Part shown: positions 15,760 through 25,962 of the stretch, piece after piece
Numbering within the stretch: position 1 is the first letter of the stretch
How the letters are laid out: each line of letters opens with the position of its first letter
Assembly: GCA_017397895.1 (NCBI GenBank)
Contig: JAFQHP010000019.1
Coordinates: 1-64,000 of the forward strand
DNA length: 64,000 nucleotides
Origin: Clostridia bacterium
GTDB taxonomy: Bacteria; Bacillota; Clostridia; Christensenellales; Aristaeellaceae
Reading direction: 5' to 3'
Position numbers and translations under genes: made by a program
Notes under the pieces: model-generated
Seen by the model: only the letters and a program-made list of their open reading frames with translations
Database searches by the model: none
Told to the model about the DNA's origin: nothing

Positions 15760-16575
15760 TTATTGTTCGGTTGTTTTTTCGGTTTCAATAAATTCACGCA
15801 GGCCGCTGAGCCATGCGGAAGAGTGCACTTCCATATCCAGGTCCAGATATTCCTTGATGCGGGCGATGGAATCCTGCACATGCTCGTCCGCCCGGGCGGC
15901 AAAGCTTTCGGGGGATTCGGGGGCCTCGTTCATCATGGGGATGCACACCAGGCGGATATGCCGGGGGGTAAGCACGGAAACGGCGTAGAAGATGCCCTCC
16001 ACATAGCGGCCGAAGAAATTGTTCCGCAGGGCCCTTTCCAGCCGGCGCTGGGCATGGTAGTGATGATCGGAAAACACATCGCCCTGGGGCATATCAATTT
16101 CATACAGCACACAGGTGCTTTCGGGGTTGATCCTCAGCCTTGTCAGCTTCAGCATACTTTCCAGCCGGTGCCAGTCGGTGATTTCACCGGAAAGCATATT
16201 GCCGATCAGTTCGTCCCGCTGGATGGAGAGCATGGTTTCTTCGTCGTACACATCGTCGGAGAAATCCTGATGAAGCCGGTCCAGCAATTGACGGGTGTCC
16301 TTCAATACGGGCATCTGCTTTTCCAGGGAGGAATACACTTCAAACATGGGCAGGCTGGGACGGCCGTAGTTCAAAAAGCGCATCAGCTCCGCCGCCTTGG
16401 CCTTGGGCAGGTGCATACCCACCGCATCCACGGCGCTGGTGTTCAGAAGCCGAATGGCTTCCTCCGCCGTTTCCACCACCTTGGGGGTGCGGCAGCTGAG
16501 CTTCATCCAGTCGATCTGCGTTTCAAACATCTGCCGGATATCTTCCCGATCGGTTACGATCAGCAGTTTGTACAT
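15760..16575 (-). CDS. degenerate receiver-like protein, no output domain recognised
   Basis: A 271-residue protein whose first 80 residues (MYKLLIVTDREDIRQMFETQ onward) follow the fold pattern of response-regulator receiver domains such as those of YesN-type regulators. The phospho-acceptor region reads VDAVGMHLPK, with no Asp in the usual position, and no helix-turn-helix is visible in the remaining 190 residues. A central segment (VLYEIDMPQGDVFSDHHYHA) might be ligand-binding. It heads a two-gene operon with the SPFH protein. The start has TGGAGGAAAATC upstream. Phosphorylation-independent signalling or a scaffold role is inference. Confidence 0.6.
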   Translation of the reverse strand: MYKLLIVTDREDIRQMFETQIDWMKLSCRTPKVVETAEEAIRLLNTSAVDAVGMHLPKAKAAELMRFLNYGRPSLPMFEVYSSLEKQMPVLKDTRQLLDRLHQDFSDDVYDEETMLSIQRDELIGNMLSGEITDWHRLESMLKLTRLRINPESTCVLYEIDMPQGDVFSDHHYHAQRRLERALRNNFFGRYVEGIFYAVSVLTPRHIRLVCIPMMNEAPESPESFAARADEHVQDSIARIKEYLDLDMEVHSSAWLSGLREFIETEKTTEQ

Positions 16576-16649
16576 GATTTTCCTCCAGTATGGCAATGGT
16601 TGGTCAAGTGCAAAAACGTCTTCACTCCGTTGAATGTCGACACAAATTT

Positions 16650-16678
16650 ATTATACCATAAACCGCCGGGATGCGCAA
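16650..16678 (-). promoter_or_regulatory. sigma-A promoter of the receiver-like/SPFH operon
   Basis: Minus strand TTGCGC (16678-16673), 17-base spacer, perfect TATAAT (16655-16650). Confidence 0.7.
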
Positions 16679-16690
16679 TCATTTTTCCAA

Positions 16691-17344
16691 TCAGCGGTTT
16701 TTGAGGAAAGTGTAGATCAGGTTTTTGAGAATCTGATGGCCGGCGTCGTTGGGATGAAGGCCGTCTGGCACATATTTTTCCTGAATGACGGGCACGGCGG
16801 GCTGCAGGCCGCTTTCTTTGTACGCATCCAGCACCGGCAGGGAATAGTATTCCGCCACCTGACGGATGGCGTTCACATAATCTTTCAGGGTGCCGTCCCG
16901 GCGGTGGCCGTTTTCGTTCACCGGTTCTTCTTCGTTCAGCCGGTGCAGGGGGGTGATGACCACGATGAGCGCTTCGGGGAAGCGGGTGATGAGGGAAGTA
17001 TAGAGGGTGTGCAGGGCACCGAAGAAGGTGAAGGGGGTGCGGTCCTGCATGGTGCCAAGGGGTGCGTCGCCGTGGCCCCAGTCATTGGTGCCGCCAAAGA
17101 CCACGATCACGTCGGAGTCGGCATCCAGGTCCGGCACGCGGGAGATGAAGTCCTTATCATGGTCCGGCCAGAAGGACGGGGTTTTCTGCCGGGCGATGCG
17201 GGTGCCGCTGATGCCGTGGTTCACCGTCAGGATGCCGTATTCGGAAGAAAGCAGGTCGCTAAAGCGGTTTTCCATGCAGCTTACGCCGTGGCCCTCGGTG
17301 ATGCTGTCGCCGAGAAAATCAATTTTCTGTCCCATCAGTTCCAT
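16691..17344 (-). CDS. SGNH/GDSL-family hydrolase
   Basis: A 217-residue serine esterase/lipase-like hydrolase. Block I is IDFLGDSITEGHG with the nucleophile Ser at about 14. Block III is VVFGGTNDWGHG (G-x-N-D). Block V is VPDGLHPNDAGH with the catalytic Asp and His. There is no signal peptide, so it acts in the cytoplasm. The start ATG 17344 follows AAGGAGGATATGCATC and lies inside the 3' end of the mutY fusion gene (26-base overlap). Substrate unknown; carbohydrate or lipid acyl esters are typical of the family. Confidence 0.9.
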   Translation of the reverse strand: MELMGQKIDFLGDSITEGHGVSCMENRFSDLLSSEYGILTVNHGISGTRIARQKTPSFWPDHDKDFISRVPDLDADSDVIVVFGGTNDWGHGDAPLGTMQDRTPFTFFGALHTLYTSLITRFPEALIVVITPLHRLNEEEPVNENGHRRDGTLKDYVNAIRQVAEYYSLPVLDAYKESGLQPAVPVIQEKYVPDGLHPNDAGHQILKNLIYTFLKNR

Positions 17345-18887
17345 GATGCATATCCTCCTTGTTTTCGTCGCCCGGGCGCACCAGGCAGGTTTCCCATACT
17401 TGTTCTTCTTTGTCCAGCAGGCGATGCTCCGTCACCCGGGTAAAGCCTGCATTTTTGTACATACGGATGGCGTGGGGCGCGCTGTCCAGGGCGGTGACGT
17501 GCATGTCCCGGCTTTCGTCCAGGTGCCGCAGGGCAAACTGCACCGCCCGGGTGCCAATGCCCTTTTTCTGCAAAAGGGGCTGCACATACAAGCCGCACAG
17601 TTCGTTTTCCTTCAGATCCAGCACCATCACGCCCGCCGCTTCTTCCCCAAGGGCCAGGCAGTAAACGTCCTTTCCCATGGCCGCATAGCCCCGCAAAAGC
17701 ATTTCCATGTAGGTGGGGGTGTGCTCCTCCAAATAGGCCCGGGAAGCCCCCCGGTGCACGTCCTGGAAGCTTTGCCAGTAGGCCCAGGCCATGGACCGCC
17801 ACATGGTATAGGGCATATGGGCCGTGGAATAAATCTCCAGCCCCTCAGTCAGGATATCCCGGGCATATTGCCGGGCCGCCTTCATGGCGGTAGGGATGGG
17901 AAGCTGTTCCATCTGGGAAAGGGTGCACCAGCGGTAGTGTTCCGGCATCTGGGGCGTGGCCCCCACCGGGCAGTGCCATATTTCCATCTGCCAGATGCGG
18001 TGGGTGAATACATGCCGGGCGTCGCCCAGCCGCTGCCCCTTTTCCACTTCGATGCCCCATCTTTCCACTTTATATTCCGGGGCGCACCATTTCAGCACAT
18101 CTTCCTTCATGGGGTATACCCACATATCCTTCAGCAGCGTTTCCCTGCGTTTTTCCATCAGGATTTTTCCCCCGCAGGTGATCAGCAGCACCTCCACATC
18201 CACCGGCCTGGGAGCCTTTTTGGCAGAGCGCAGGGGCAATAAATCGGCGTCTCCTTCCCGGCAGGCGCTGCACATCCCCTTCAGCGGGCACTTTTCGCAT
18301 TCCGGTGTGCCGGGGCAGCAATGGGAGGCCCCCAGGTCCATCAGCGCCTGGTTGAAATCTCCGCACCGGCAGGGCGGCATATCTTCCCCGGCCAGGGCAA
18401 GCAATTGCCGCTTGACGGAAGGCCGCTCCACATTTTCCCTGACGCCGTGGAAGCGGCTCAGCACCCGGGTCAGGTTGCCGTCCATGGCGGGGCAGGGCAG
18501 GTCAAAGGCGATGGAGGCAATGGCGGCGGCGGTATATTCCCCCACCCCCGGCAGGGAAAGCAGCGCTTCGTAATCGGCAGGGAACACGCCGTTCCATTCC
18601 GAAACGGCCATCCGGGCCGCTTTGTGCAAATTCCGGGCCCGGGAATAGTAGCCCAGCCCTTCCCACATTTTCAGCACGTCTTCCTCCGGCGCTGCCGCCA
18701 GGGCGAATACATCCGGGAACCGGGCCAGAAAATTCATGAAATATACGCCCACGGTTTCGGTGCGGGTTTGCTGCAGCATAATTTCGCTGAGCCAGATGCG
18801 GTAGGGGTCTTTGGTGCCCCGGAAGGGCAGGGTGCGGCCGTGCACATCATACCAGGCAAGCAGCCTGTCCGCCATGGATTTTTTCAT
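17319..18887 (-). CDS. mutY: adenine DNA glycosylase MutY fused to a C-terminal GNAT acetyltransferase
   Basis: A 522-residue fusion. Residues 1-345 are a full MutY. The catalytic Glu is in IWLSEIMLQQTRTE (E35), the HhH is LPGVGEYTAAAI, the Asp is in AMDGNLTRVLSRF (D136), and the [4Fe-4S] cysteines are C190, C197, C200 and C206. The NUDIX-like 8-oxoG-recognition domain (about 230-340) follows. Residues about 350-505 form a GNAT domain with QKKGIGTRAVQFALRHL as the acetyl-CoA motif and PHAIRMYKNAGFTRV. The frame is uninterrupted. The start ATG 18887 follows GGGAGGGGACC; earlier codons lack a ribosome site. Removal of A opposite 8-oxoG is established for MutY; why an acetyltransferase is attached is unknown. 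Confidence 0.92.
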   Translation of the reverse strand: MKKSMADRLLAWYDVHGRTLPFRGTKDPYRIWLSEIMLQQTRTETVGVYFMNFLARFPDVFALAAAPEEDVLKMWEGLGYYSRARNLHKAARMAVSEWNGVFPADYEALLSLPGVGEYTAAAIASIAFDLPCPAMDGNLTRVLSRFHGVRENVERPSVKRQLLALAGEDMPPCRCGDFNQALMDLGASHCCPGTPECEKCPLKGMCSACREGDADLLPLRSAKKAPRPVDVEVLLITCGGKILMEKRRETLLKDMWVYPMKEDVLKWCAPEYKVERWGIEVEKGQRLGDARHVFTHRIWQMEIWHCPVGATPQMPEHYRWCTLSQMEQLPIPTAMKAARQYARDILTEGLEIYSTAHMPYTMWRSMAWAYWQSFQDVHRGASRAYLEEHTPTYMEMLLRGYAAMGKDVYCLALGEEAAGVMVLDLKENELCGLYVQPLLQKKGIGTRAVQFALRHLDESRDMHVTALDSAPHAIRMYKNAGFTRVTEHRLLDKEEQVWETCLVRPGDENKEDMHHGTDGTEN

Positions 18888-19074
18888 ACACCGGTCCCCT
18901 CCCTTTGCGTTTTCTTTTGTTTTTCTATTATAGCACATTCCGGCAGGAAGGGAAAAGATTATTTTGCGCCGTTTAATGTATACCAAAATACAATGCAAAT
19001 GATAGAAAAATGGGCAAAGACACCTTTTTGCCCCATTATTTTCATAAAAAAAGGGATTTTTTCGAAATTAGCTG

Positions 19075-19103
19075 TTGTGAAATTGCGCGGAATGTAATAT
19101 ACT
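19075..19103 (+). promoter_or_regulatory. sigma-A promoter of groES-groEL
   Basis: TTGTGA (19075-19080), 17-base spacer, TATACT (19098-19103), just upstream of CIRCE. Confidence 0.7.
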
Positions 19104-19118
19104 ATGCAAGGAAGCGTT

Positions 19119-19145
19119 TTAGCACTCCACACTTTTGAGTGCTAA
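19119..19145 (+). promoter_or_regulatory. CIRCE operator (HrcA binding site)
   Basis: Perfect TTAGCACTC - 9 bases - GAGTGCTAA, the exact consensus for HrcA repression of chaperone operons, placed between the promoter and the groES start. Confidence 0.98.
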
Positions 19146-19463
<318 letters not shown>

Positions 19464-19479
19464 GCATTATCTTTTTTAG

Positions 19480-21120
<1,641 letters not shown>

Positions 21121-21175
21121 GCAGGGCAGGCTGCTGACGCAGCTTTCCCCCGCAGCATCCGAAATTCAAATAATC

Positions 21176-21219
21176 GCTTTGCAGCCTCCGCCCGGAAGCT
21201 GCAAAGCTTTTTTATTTTT
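21176..21219 (+). terminator. intrinsic terminator of groES-groEL
   Basis: GCTTTGCAGC (21176-21185) pairs perfectly with GCTGCAAAGC (21198-21207), followed by TTTTTTATTTTT. Confidence 0.93.
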
Positions 21220-21225
21220 CACCGC

Positions 21226-21272
21226 TTGACATATTCCACTTGTGGAATTATACTATATTCAACTTGTGGAAT
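21226..21272 (+). promoter_or_regulatory. promoter with paired PadR operators
   Basis: Perfect TTGACA (21226-21231), 17-base spacer, TATACT (21249-21254). Two palindromes flank the -10: ATTCCAC-TT-GTGGAAT (21233-21248) and ATTCAAC-TT-GTGGAAT (21257-21272). Their centres are 24 bases apart. They are presumably bound by the PadR protein encoded just downstream, which would block the promoter. Confidence 0.8.
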
Positions 21273-21290
21273 ACAAGGAGGACATGACCG

Positions 21291-21836
21291 ATGCTGAAGC
21301 ATGGCATTTTAGGGCTACTAAACTACGGGGAACAGACGGGCTATGAACTGATGGGTACCTTCCGGGATTCCCTCCATTATTTCTGGACGGCACAAACCAG
21401 CCAGATCTACCGGGAGCTGAAAACCCTGAAGGAGAAGGGGCTGGTGGATAGCCGGACGGAAACGCAGGAGGGGCGGCCCAACAAAAACGTGTTTTCCATT
21501 ACCGAAGCGGGCCGGCAGGAACTGCTTTGCTGGCTGCGGCAGGAAAAAACAGAGGTGGCGGGGAACAGCCCGCTTCTGATGCAGACGTTTTTCCGGGGAA
21601 TGCTGCCGCCGGAAGAAAACATCCGCTTTTTTGAGGCGATCGTGGCCGACTGCGACGAGTTTCTGCGATCCGCCGGGCAGATTTTTTGCGCGGCGGAAGG
21701 GTACCAGCAATATGTGGGGGACCCCATGCAGGCCCTGTACTGGAAAATGACGGTGGAATTTGGTGTGATGTATATGCAGATGATCCGCACCTGGGCGGAA
21801 AAGTGTATTCAGGAGATAAGGGAGGTAATGGCATGA
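21291..21836 (+). CDS. PadR-family transcriptional regulator
   Basis: A 181-residue regulator. The N-terminal winged helix has the PadR pattern: HGILGLLNYGEQTGYELMGT, then SQIYRELKTLKEKGLVDSR, the wing EGRPNKNVFSITEAGRQEL and a C-terminal helical dimerisation domain (about 100-180). The ribosome site is AAGGAGGACATGACCG. It overlaps the following flavoprotein gene by 4 bases (ATGA), so it most likely regulates that gene and itself through the paired operators at 21233-21272. Confidence 0.93.
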   Translation: MLKHGILGLLNYGEQTGYELMGTFRDSLHYFWTAQTSQIYRELKTLKEKGLVDSRTETQEGRPNKNVFSITEAGRQELLCWLRQEKTEVAGNSPLLMQTFFRGMLPPEENIRFFEAIVADCDEFLRSAGQIFCAAEGYQQYVGDPMQALYWKMTVEFGVMYMQMIRTWAEKCIQEIREVMA

Positions 21837-23440
21837 ACGTTTTGCTCATCAACGGAAGCCCCAAGGGGGAAAAAAGCAATTCCCTGCAGCTGGCAGAGGC
21901 TTTCGTTCAGGGCTTGGGAGAAGAAAAGCAGGTGCAATTGGATACCGTGACCCTCTCTTCCCTGCAGGTGGGGGCCTGCAAAGGCTGCTTTTGCTGCTGG
22001 AACAAAACCCCGGGCCGGTGCGTCATCCGGGACGATATGGAGCAGCTGCTGCAAAAGGTTTTGCAGGCGGATGTGATCATTTATTCCTTCCCCCTGTATT
22101 ATTTCAATGTGCCGGGCATCCTGAAAAATTTCATTGACCGTCAGCTGCCCATGGTGCTGCCCTTCATGGCGGACAGGGAGGACGGCGTCGGCAGCGGCAG
22201 CCATGAAGCCCGGTATGATCTGAGCAGGAAAAAATATGTGCTCATTTCCACCTGCGGCTTCTATTCCGCCAGGGGCAATTACGACAGCGTGCTTTCCATG
22301 TTTGACCATATCTGCGGCAAAGATAATTACGAAACCATCTTCTGCGGCCAGGGCGAATTGTTCCGGGTGAAGGAACTGAGAAGCCGCACCGGGGAATACC
22401 TGTCCCAGGTACAGCAGGCCGGAAAGGAATGGGCAAAGGGCGGCATCACCGCCTCCACCCGCAACGCCCTGGATACGCTCCTCTATCCCAAAGATGTGTT
22501 TGAAAAAATGGCCGACGCCAGCTGGGGCGTGAGCAAGGAGGACGGACAGAAGGAAGACGAAAGCCTGTCCTTCACCCGGCAGATGGCGGCGCTGTACAAT
22601 CCGGAAAGCTTCGACGGCAAGCGCCGGGTGCTGGAAATGCACTATACGGACCTGGACAAAACCTATCAGCTCTTCCTGGAAAAGGATCAGTGCCGGGTGG
22701 TGACGGAGGGCTTTGAGACCGCCGATACCCGCATCCACACCCCCTTTACCGTCTGGCAGCAGATTGCCCGGGGCGAAATCCGGGGGGATGCGGCCCTGGC
22801 AAAGCAGATGTACCGTGTGGACGGGGATTTTTCCCTGATGATCGGGTGGGACCGGTATTTCGGCAGCAGCACCCCGGCTGCCCCCACAGAAGAAAAAACC
22901 AAGGGCAAAAGAAAGCCGCAGCTGTCCACCTTCCTGCTGCCCTTCATCGCGCTGTGGTCAGCCTGGAGTATCTCGCCGGAAAGCGGCCCCTGGGTTACGC
23001 TGTTTCTTTGCGCACTGATGCCCCTTCTTTCCCTTTTCCAGCAATTCACCCGGTATGACATAATGTCCGTCAGCTGCGTGTCGCTGCTTTCCGGCCTTTC
23101 CCTGGTCACGGAAAAAACGATGCCCTTCCTGGTTGTGTCTTACCTGGCTTTCGGGCTGATGTGGCTCATATCCGTCTTTACCAAAGAGCCCCTTTGCGCC
23201 GCCTATGTGAAATACAATTACGGCGGGGAGGACGCCCTGCAAAACCCCCTCTTTATGAACACCAACCGCATCCTGGCCGCCCTGTGGGGCATACTGTATG
23301 TGGTGCTGGCAGGCCTGAACGGCATTTTCGGCCCGGAAAGTATGGCTGTCGTCAATTACGTCGCCCCGGCTGCGGCAGGGGTATTCACCGGCTGGTTTGA
23401 AAAATGGCACCCCGCCCATGTGGCGGCAGGGAAAAAGTAA
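21833..23440 (+). CDS. NADPH-dependent FMN reductase / SCP2-like / membrane fusion protein
   Basis: A 535-residue three-part protein. Residues 1-200 form a flavodoxin-like FMN reductase (LLINGSPKGEKSNSLQLAEA; GACKGCFCCWNKTPGRC with several cysteines as in Fe-S flavoproteins; IIYSFPLYYFNVPGILKNFI). Residues about 250-345 resemble an SCP2 sterol-binding domain (DLDKTYQLFLEKDQCRVVTE, IHTPFTVWQQIARGEIRGDA). The last 180 residues contain about six hydrophobic helices. The start ATG overlaps the PadR stop. An inducible membrane-tethered flavoprotein handling a lipophilic compound is a reasonable inference; the actual substrate is unknown. Confidence 0.8.
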   Translation: MNVLLINGSPKGEKSNSLQLAEAFVQGLGEEKQVQLDTVTLSSLQVGACKGCFCCWNKTPGRCVIRDDMEQLLQKVLQADVIIYSFPLYYFNVPGILKNFIDRQLPMVLPFMADREDGVGSGSHEARYDLSRKKYVLISTCGFYSARGNYDSVLSMFDHICGKDNYETIFCGQGELFRVKELRSRTGEYLSQVQQAGKEWAKGGITASTRNALDTLLYPKDVFEKMADASWGVSKEDGQKEDESLSFTRQMAALYNPESFDGKRRVLEMHYTDLDKTYQLFLEKDQCRVVTEGFETADTRIHTPFTVWQQIARGEIRGDAALAKQMYRVDGDFSLMIGWDRYFGSSTPAAPTEEKTKGKRKPQLSTFLLPFIALWSAWSISPESGPWVTLFLCALMPLLSLFQQFTRYDIMSVSCVSLLSGLSLVTEKTMPFLVVSYLAFGLMWLISVFTKEPLCAAYVKYNYGGEDALQNPLFMNTNRILAALWGILYVVLAGLNGIFGPESMAVVNYVAPAAAGVFTGWFEKWHPAHVAAGKK

Positions 23441-23473
23441 GCCGCGCCTTTCGCCCTTTTTCATCAAATATTG

Positions 23474-23510
23474 CACCCTTTTCCGACATTGGAGAAGGGT
23501 GTGTTTTTTT
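23474..23510 (+). terminator. intrinsic terminator after the flavoprotein gene
   Basis: CACCCTTTTCC (23474-23484) pairs with GGAGAAGGGTG (23491-23501), with one mismatch, followed by TGTTTTTTT. Confidence 0.85.
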
Positions 23511-23536
23511 ATACTTTTTTCCGGGAGGGGAACGAG

Positions 23537-24331
23537 ATGGCGGTGCAGGGAGAGGGGTATTTCATCATGATGGCATGGATGCACCTGATGTGCCTGCTCC
23601 CTGCAAAATGCGCCCTGCATTGCCCCCTGCGGCCGGGCCGGGCAGGCCTTTCCATTGGCCTTTCCAGCCTTTATTCCCTGCTGTCGCTGCTGCCGGGACG
23701 GCCCTTTGGGCACCTTCTGTGCGCCGCCTGCGCCCTGATCGCTTCCGGCGTCATTGCCTTTGGCCGGCAGTGGCCCGGGGCCTGCCTGCACCAATTGAAG
23801 GCCGGGCTGTGCTATGCCGGTGCCTGCGCCGTTGCGGAAGCCCGGGGCGCAGGCACCGTGGGATGCCTGGCCCTGTGCGGCGGGATATGCCTTTTCATGT
23901 GCCGGCAAAAAAACAGGGCGCAGCGGGCGGTGCTGCGCATTGCATGGCGGGGCAATTTTTGCCGCTTGCAGTGCCTGTATGACACCGGAAACGCCCTGCG
24001 CCACCCTATCTTTGGAACACCGGTGATTGTGGCAGGGGAAGCCCGGCTGAAGCCCCTTTTGCCGCCGGAATGGGGCAGCGAAACACTGCCTTTGGGCTTT
24101 TCCCTTGTGCCGGTGCAAACGGTGCAGGGAAGGGCACTGCTGCCCGCCTTTCGCCCCGACGAAATACGGCAGGAATCCACCGGCAGGCGGATCAGCGCCT
24201 TTGTGGCCCTGTCTCCCCAGCCCCTTCCCTATGCCCTGCTGCCACGGGATATTTTTCTGAAGGAGGAAAAAGGAAGATGGAAAAAAAGCGAACCTTACGG
24301 AAGTCAGACGCCTCCCTCCGTTCCTGGATGA
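23537..24331 (+). CDS. spoIIGA: sporulation sigma-E processing peptidase SpoIIGA
   Basis: A 264-residue protein with about four to five hydrophobic segments in residues 1-123 and a cytoplasmic aspartic-protease-like domain with [18 protein letters not shown] (catalytic Asp about 149). SpoIIGA cleaves the pro-sequence from sigma-E in the mother cell after a signal from the forespore. It is shorter than the roughly 300-residue B. subtilis protein. The start ATG 23537 follows GGGAGGGGAACGAG. It overlaps sigE by 55 bases, which is unusually long and implies tight translational coupling. The gene order spoIIGA-sigE is the conserved one. Confidence 0.88.
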   Translation: MAVQGEGYFIMMAWMHLMCLLPAKCALHCPLRPGRAGLSIGLSSLYSLLSLLPGRPFGHLLCAACALIASGVIAFGRQWPGACLHQLKAGLCYAGACAVAEARGAGTVGCLALCGGICLFMCRQKNRAQRAVLRIAWRGNFCRLQCLYDTGNALRHPIFGTPVIVAGEARLKPLLPPEWGSETLPLGFSLVPVQTVQGRALLPAFRPDEIRQESTGRRISAFVALSPQPLPYALLPRDIFLKEEKGRWKKSEPYGSQTPPSVPG

Positions 24332-25011
24332 TGATGTTCTTTGCCCATTTGGCGCCGGGCAATGTGTACTATATCGGCGGCCCCGATCCTCTGCCCCAGC
24401 CCCTGACCGCCGAAGAAGAAAGGCAGATGGTATCCCGCCTGCACAAGGACGACGGCACCGTACGCTCCGTCCTCATTGAGCGGAACCTGCGGCTGGTGGT
24501 GTTCATTGCCCGGAAATTTGATAACACCAACGTGGGGCTGGAGGATCTGATCTCCATCGGCACCATCGGCCTTATCAAGGCCGTCAATACCTTTGACCCT
24601 GAAAAGAAAATCAAGCTGGCCACCTATGCCTCCCGCTGCATTGAAAACGAAGTGCTGATGTACCTGCGCCACACCAGCAAGCTGCGCCATGAGGTGTCCC
24701 TGGATGAACCCCTGCGCACCGACTGGGACGGCAATGAGCTTTTGCTTTCCGATGTGCTGGGCACCGAAAGCGACCTGGTTTCCCGGGGCATTGAGGAGGA
24801 TGCGGAAAAGCAATTGCTCTGGGGTGCCCTGGCCCACCTCACCCCCCGGGAGCAGCGCATCATGCATATGCGCTTTGGCATGGCGGGCTATCGGGAAATG
24901 ACCCAGAAGGAAGTGGCCGACCAATTGGGCATCAGCCAGTCCTACATCTCCCGCCTGGAAAAAAGAATTCTCTCCCGGCTCCACACCGAAATGATGCGCA
25001 TCTCCTCCTGA
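24277..25011 (+). CDS. sigE: RNA polymerase sporulation sigma factor sigma-E
   Basis: A 244-residue mother-cell sigma factor, very close to B. subtilis pro-sigma-[21 protein letters not shown] marks the cleavage region, [20 protein letters not shown] and [20 protein letters not shown] cover region 2, and [20 protein letters not shown] is the region 4 HTH. The first 25-30 residues ([20 protein letters not shown]...) form the hydrophobic/basic pro-sequence removed by SpoIIGA. The ribosome site is AAGGAGGAAAAAGGAAG. In most spore-formers sigG follows directly; here a composite repeat begins one base after the stop codon and sigG is absent from the window. Confidence 0.97.
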   Translation: MEKKRTLRKSDASLRSWMMMFFAHLAPGNVYYIGGPDPLPQPLTAEEERQMVSRLHKDDGTVRSVLIERNLRLVVFIARKFDNTNVGLEDLISIGTIGLIKAVNTFDPEKKIKLATYASRCIENEVLMYLRHTSKLRHEVSLDEPLRTDWDGNELLLSDVLGTESDLVSRGIEEDAEKQLLWGALAHLTPREQRIMHMRFGMAGYREMTQKEVADQLGISQSYISRLEKRILSRLHTEMMRISS

Positions 25012-25850
25012 CCAGGGCCGTGTTCTGGACCCCATTTTGCGGCCAGGGTAGTGCCCTGGACCCAACTGCGGCCAGGGTAGTACCCTGGACCCCATTGCGG
25101 AAGTAGTTGGCCGGGCGAACAAGCAGCTTTCCGCTGGGGCTTAGGAGAACCATGCGGGGCGTTGCCCCTGCACCCCACAAGGGGCATCGCCCCTTGACCC
25201 GGCTGCGGAAGTGGTTGGCGGGACGAACAAACATTTTCCCGCTGTGGCTTGGAAGCAGATAAAGCCTCCCTTGTGTAAAGGGAGGTGGCAGCCGCAGGCT
25301 GACGGAGGGATTGCCTGCAACACGCACAAACCTGTTTGCAAAAGCAGCTTGCAACATTGCGAGTTGGCTGCGGCACCGCCGCCGCCCAGATACCCGTTTG
25401 GAAACGACGATTTTACTATTGCGAATTGGGCACCGCCATCCCACGGGCTGGGCGGCTTTCAGCCGCCGGCCGGATGCTTTGCATCCGGGGAAAACGGAAA
25501 AAAGGCCGGAAAGCTTGCTTTCTCCTCCGGCCTTTTTCACGTTTTCATTGCACCCGTGGGGACATTTCTTCTCGCTCTTTCAAGTTCCGTGCGGAAACAA
25601 GTTTGTTCCATCACATCACTTCATCGCAGGATGGTTGCAGGGATGATATCCCTGCCGTGGGGGTACAGGGGGCGAGGAGCCCCCCTGCTCCGTCAAAGCC
25701 GCACAGGCCCCATTCCGTTCCCCAACCATCACGCGGAAAATAGCTTGTTTCCCCACACAACCACATCGCGGGTTGGGTCCAGGGATGATATCCCTGGCCT
25801 GCCGTGGGGGTACAGGGGGCGAGGAGCCCCCTGCTCTGTCCCGGTGTTGT
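25012..25850 (-). repeat. composite intergenic repeat, copy C (core 25441-25559, inverted orientation)
   Basis: This 950-base gap between sigE and the next ECF gene holds an inverted copy of the family. From left to right: three CCAGGG-type hairpin units, the GCGGAAGTAGTTGGCCGGGCGAACAAGC block twice, the CCTCCGTCAG module (minus, 25263-25313), CGCAATTGTTT-like degenerate units, then the core from CCACGGGC (25441) to CCCGTGG (25559), and the other arm with GGGGGCGAGGAGCCCCC hairpins to about 25850. The core hairpin has an extra AGGAG bulge relative to other copies. The remaining bases to 25962 hold the promoter of the next gene. Confidence 0.9.
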
Positions 25851-25871
25851 AACGAAACGGCTATTTTTTCC

Positions 25872-25900
25872 TTGGCATCCGGCGGGGGATATGGTAAAAT
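25872..25900 (+). promoter_or_regulatory. sigma-A promoter of the second ECF operon
   Basis: TTGGCA (25872-25877), 17-base spacer, TAAAAT (25895-25900). This argues that translation starts downstream at 25963, not at an ATG at 25891. Confidence 0.65.
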
Positions 25901-25962
25901 TAAAAAGAGAAAGGCCCAAGGGTGGTTTTTACCCGGCGGCGAATACCAAAGGCGGTGCGGCC

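Noticed and set aside
25012..25330. Possible CRISPR array from the tandem repeated units
   Set aside because: Units are about 100 bases, imperfect, themselves palindromic and without uniform unique spacers; no cas genes are present.
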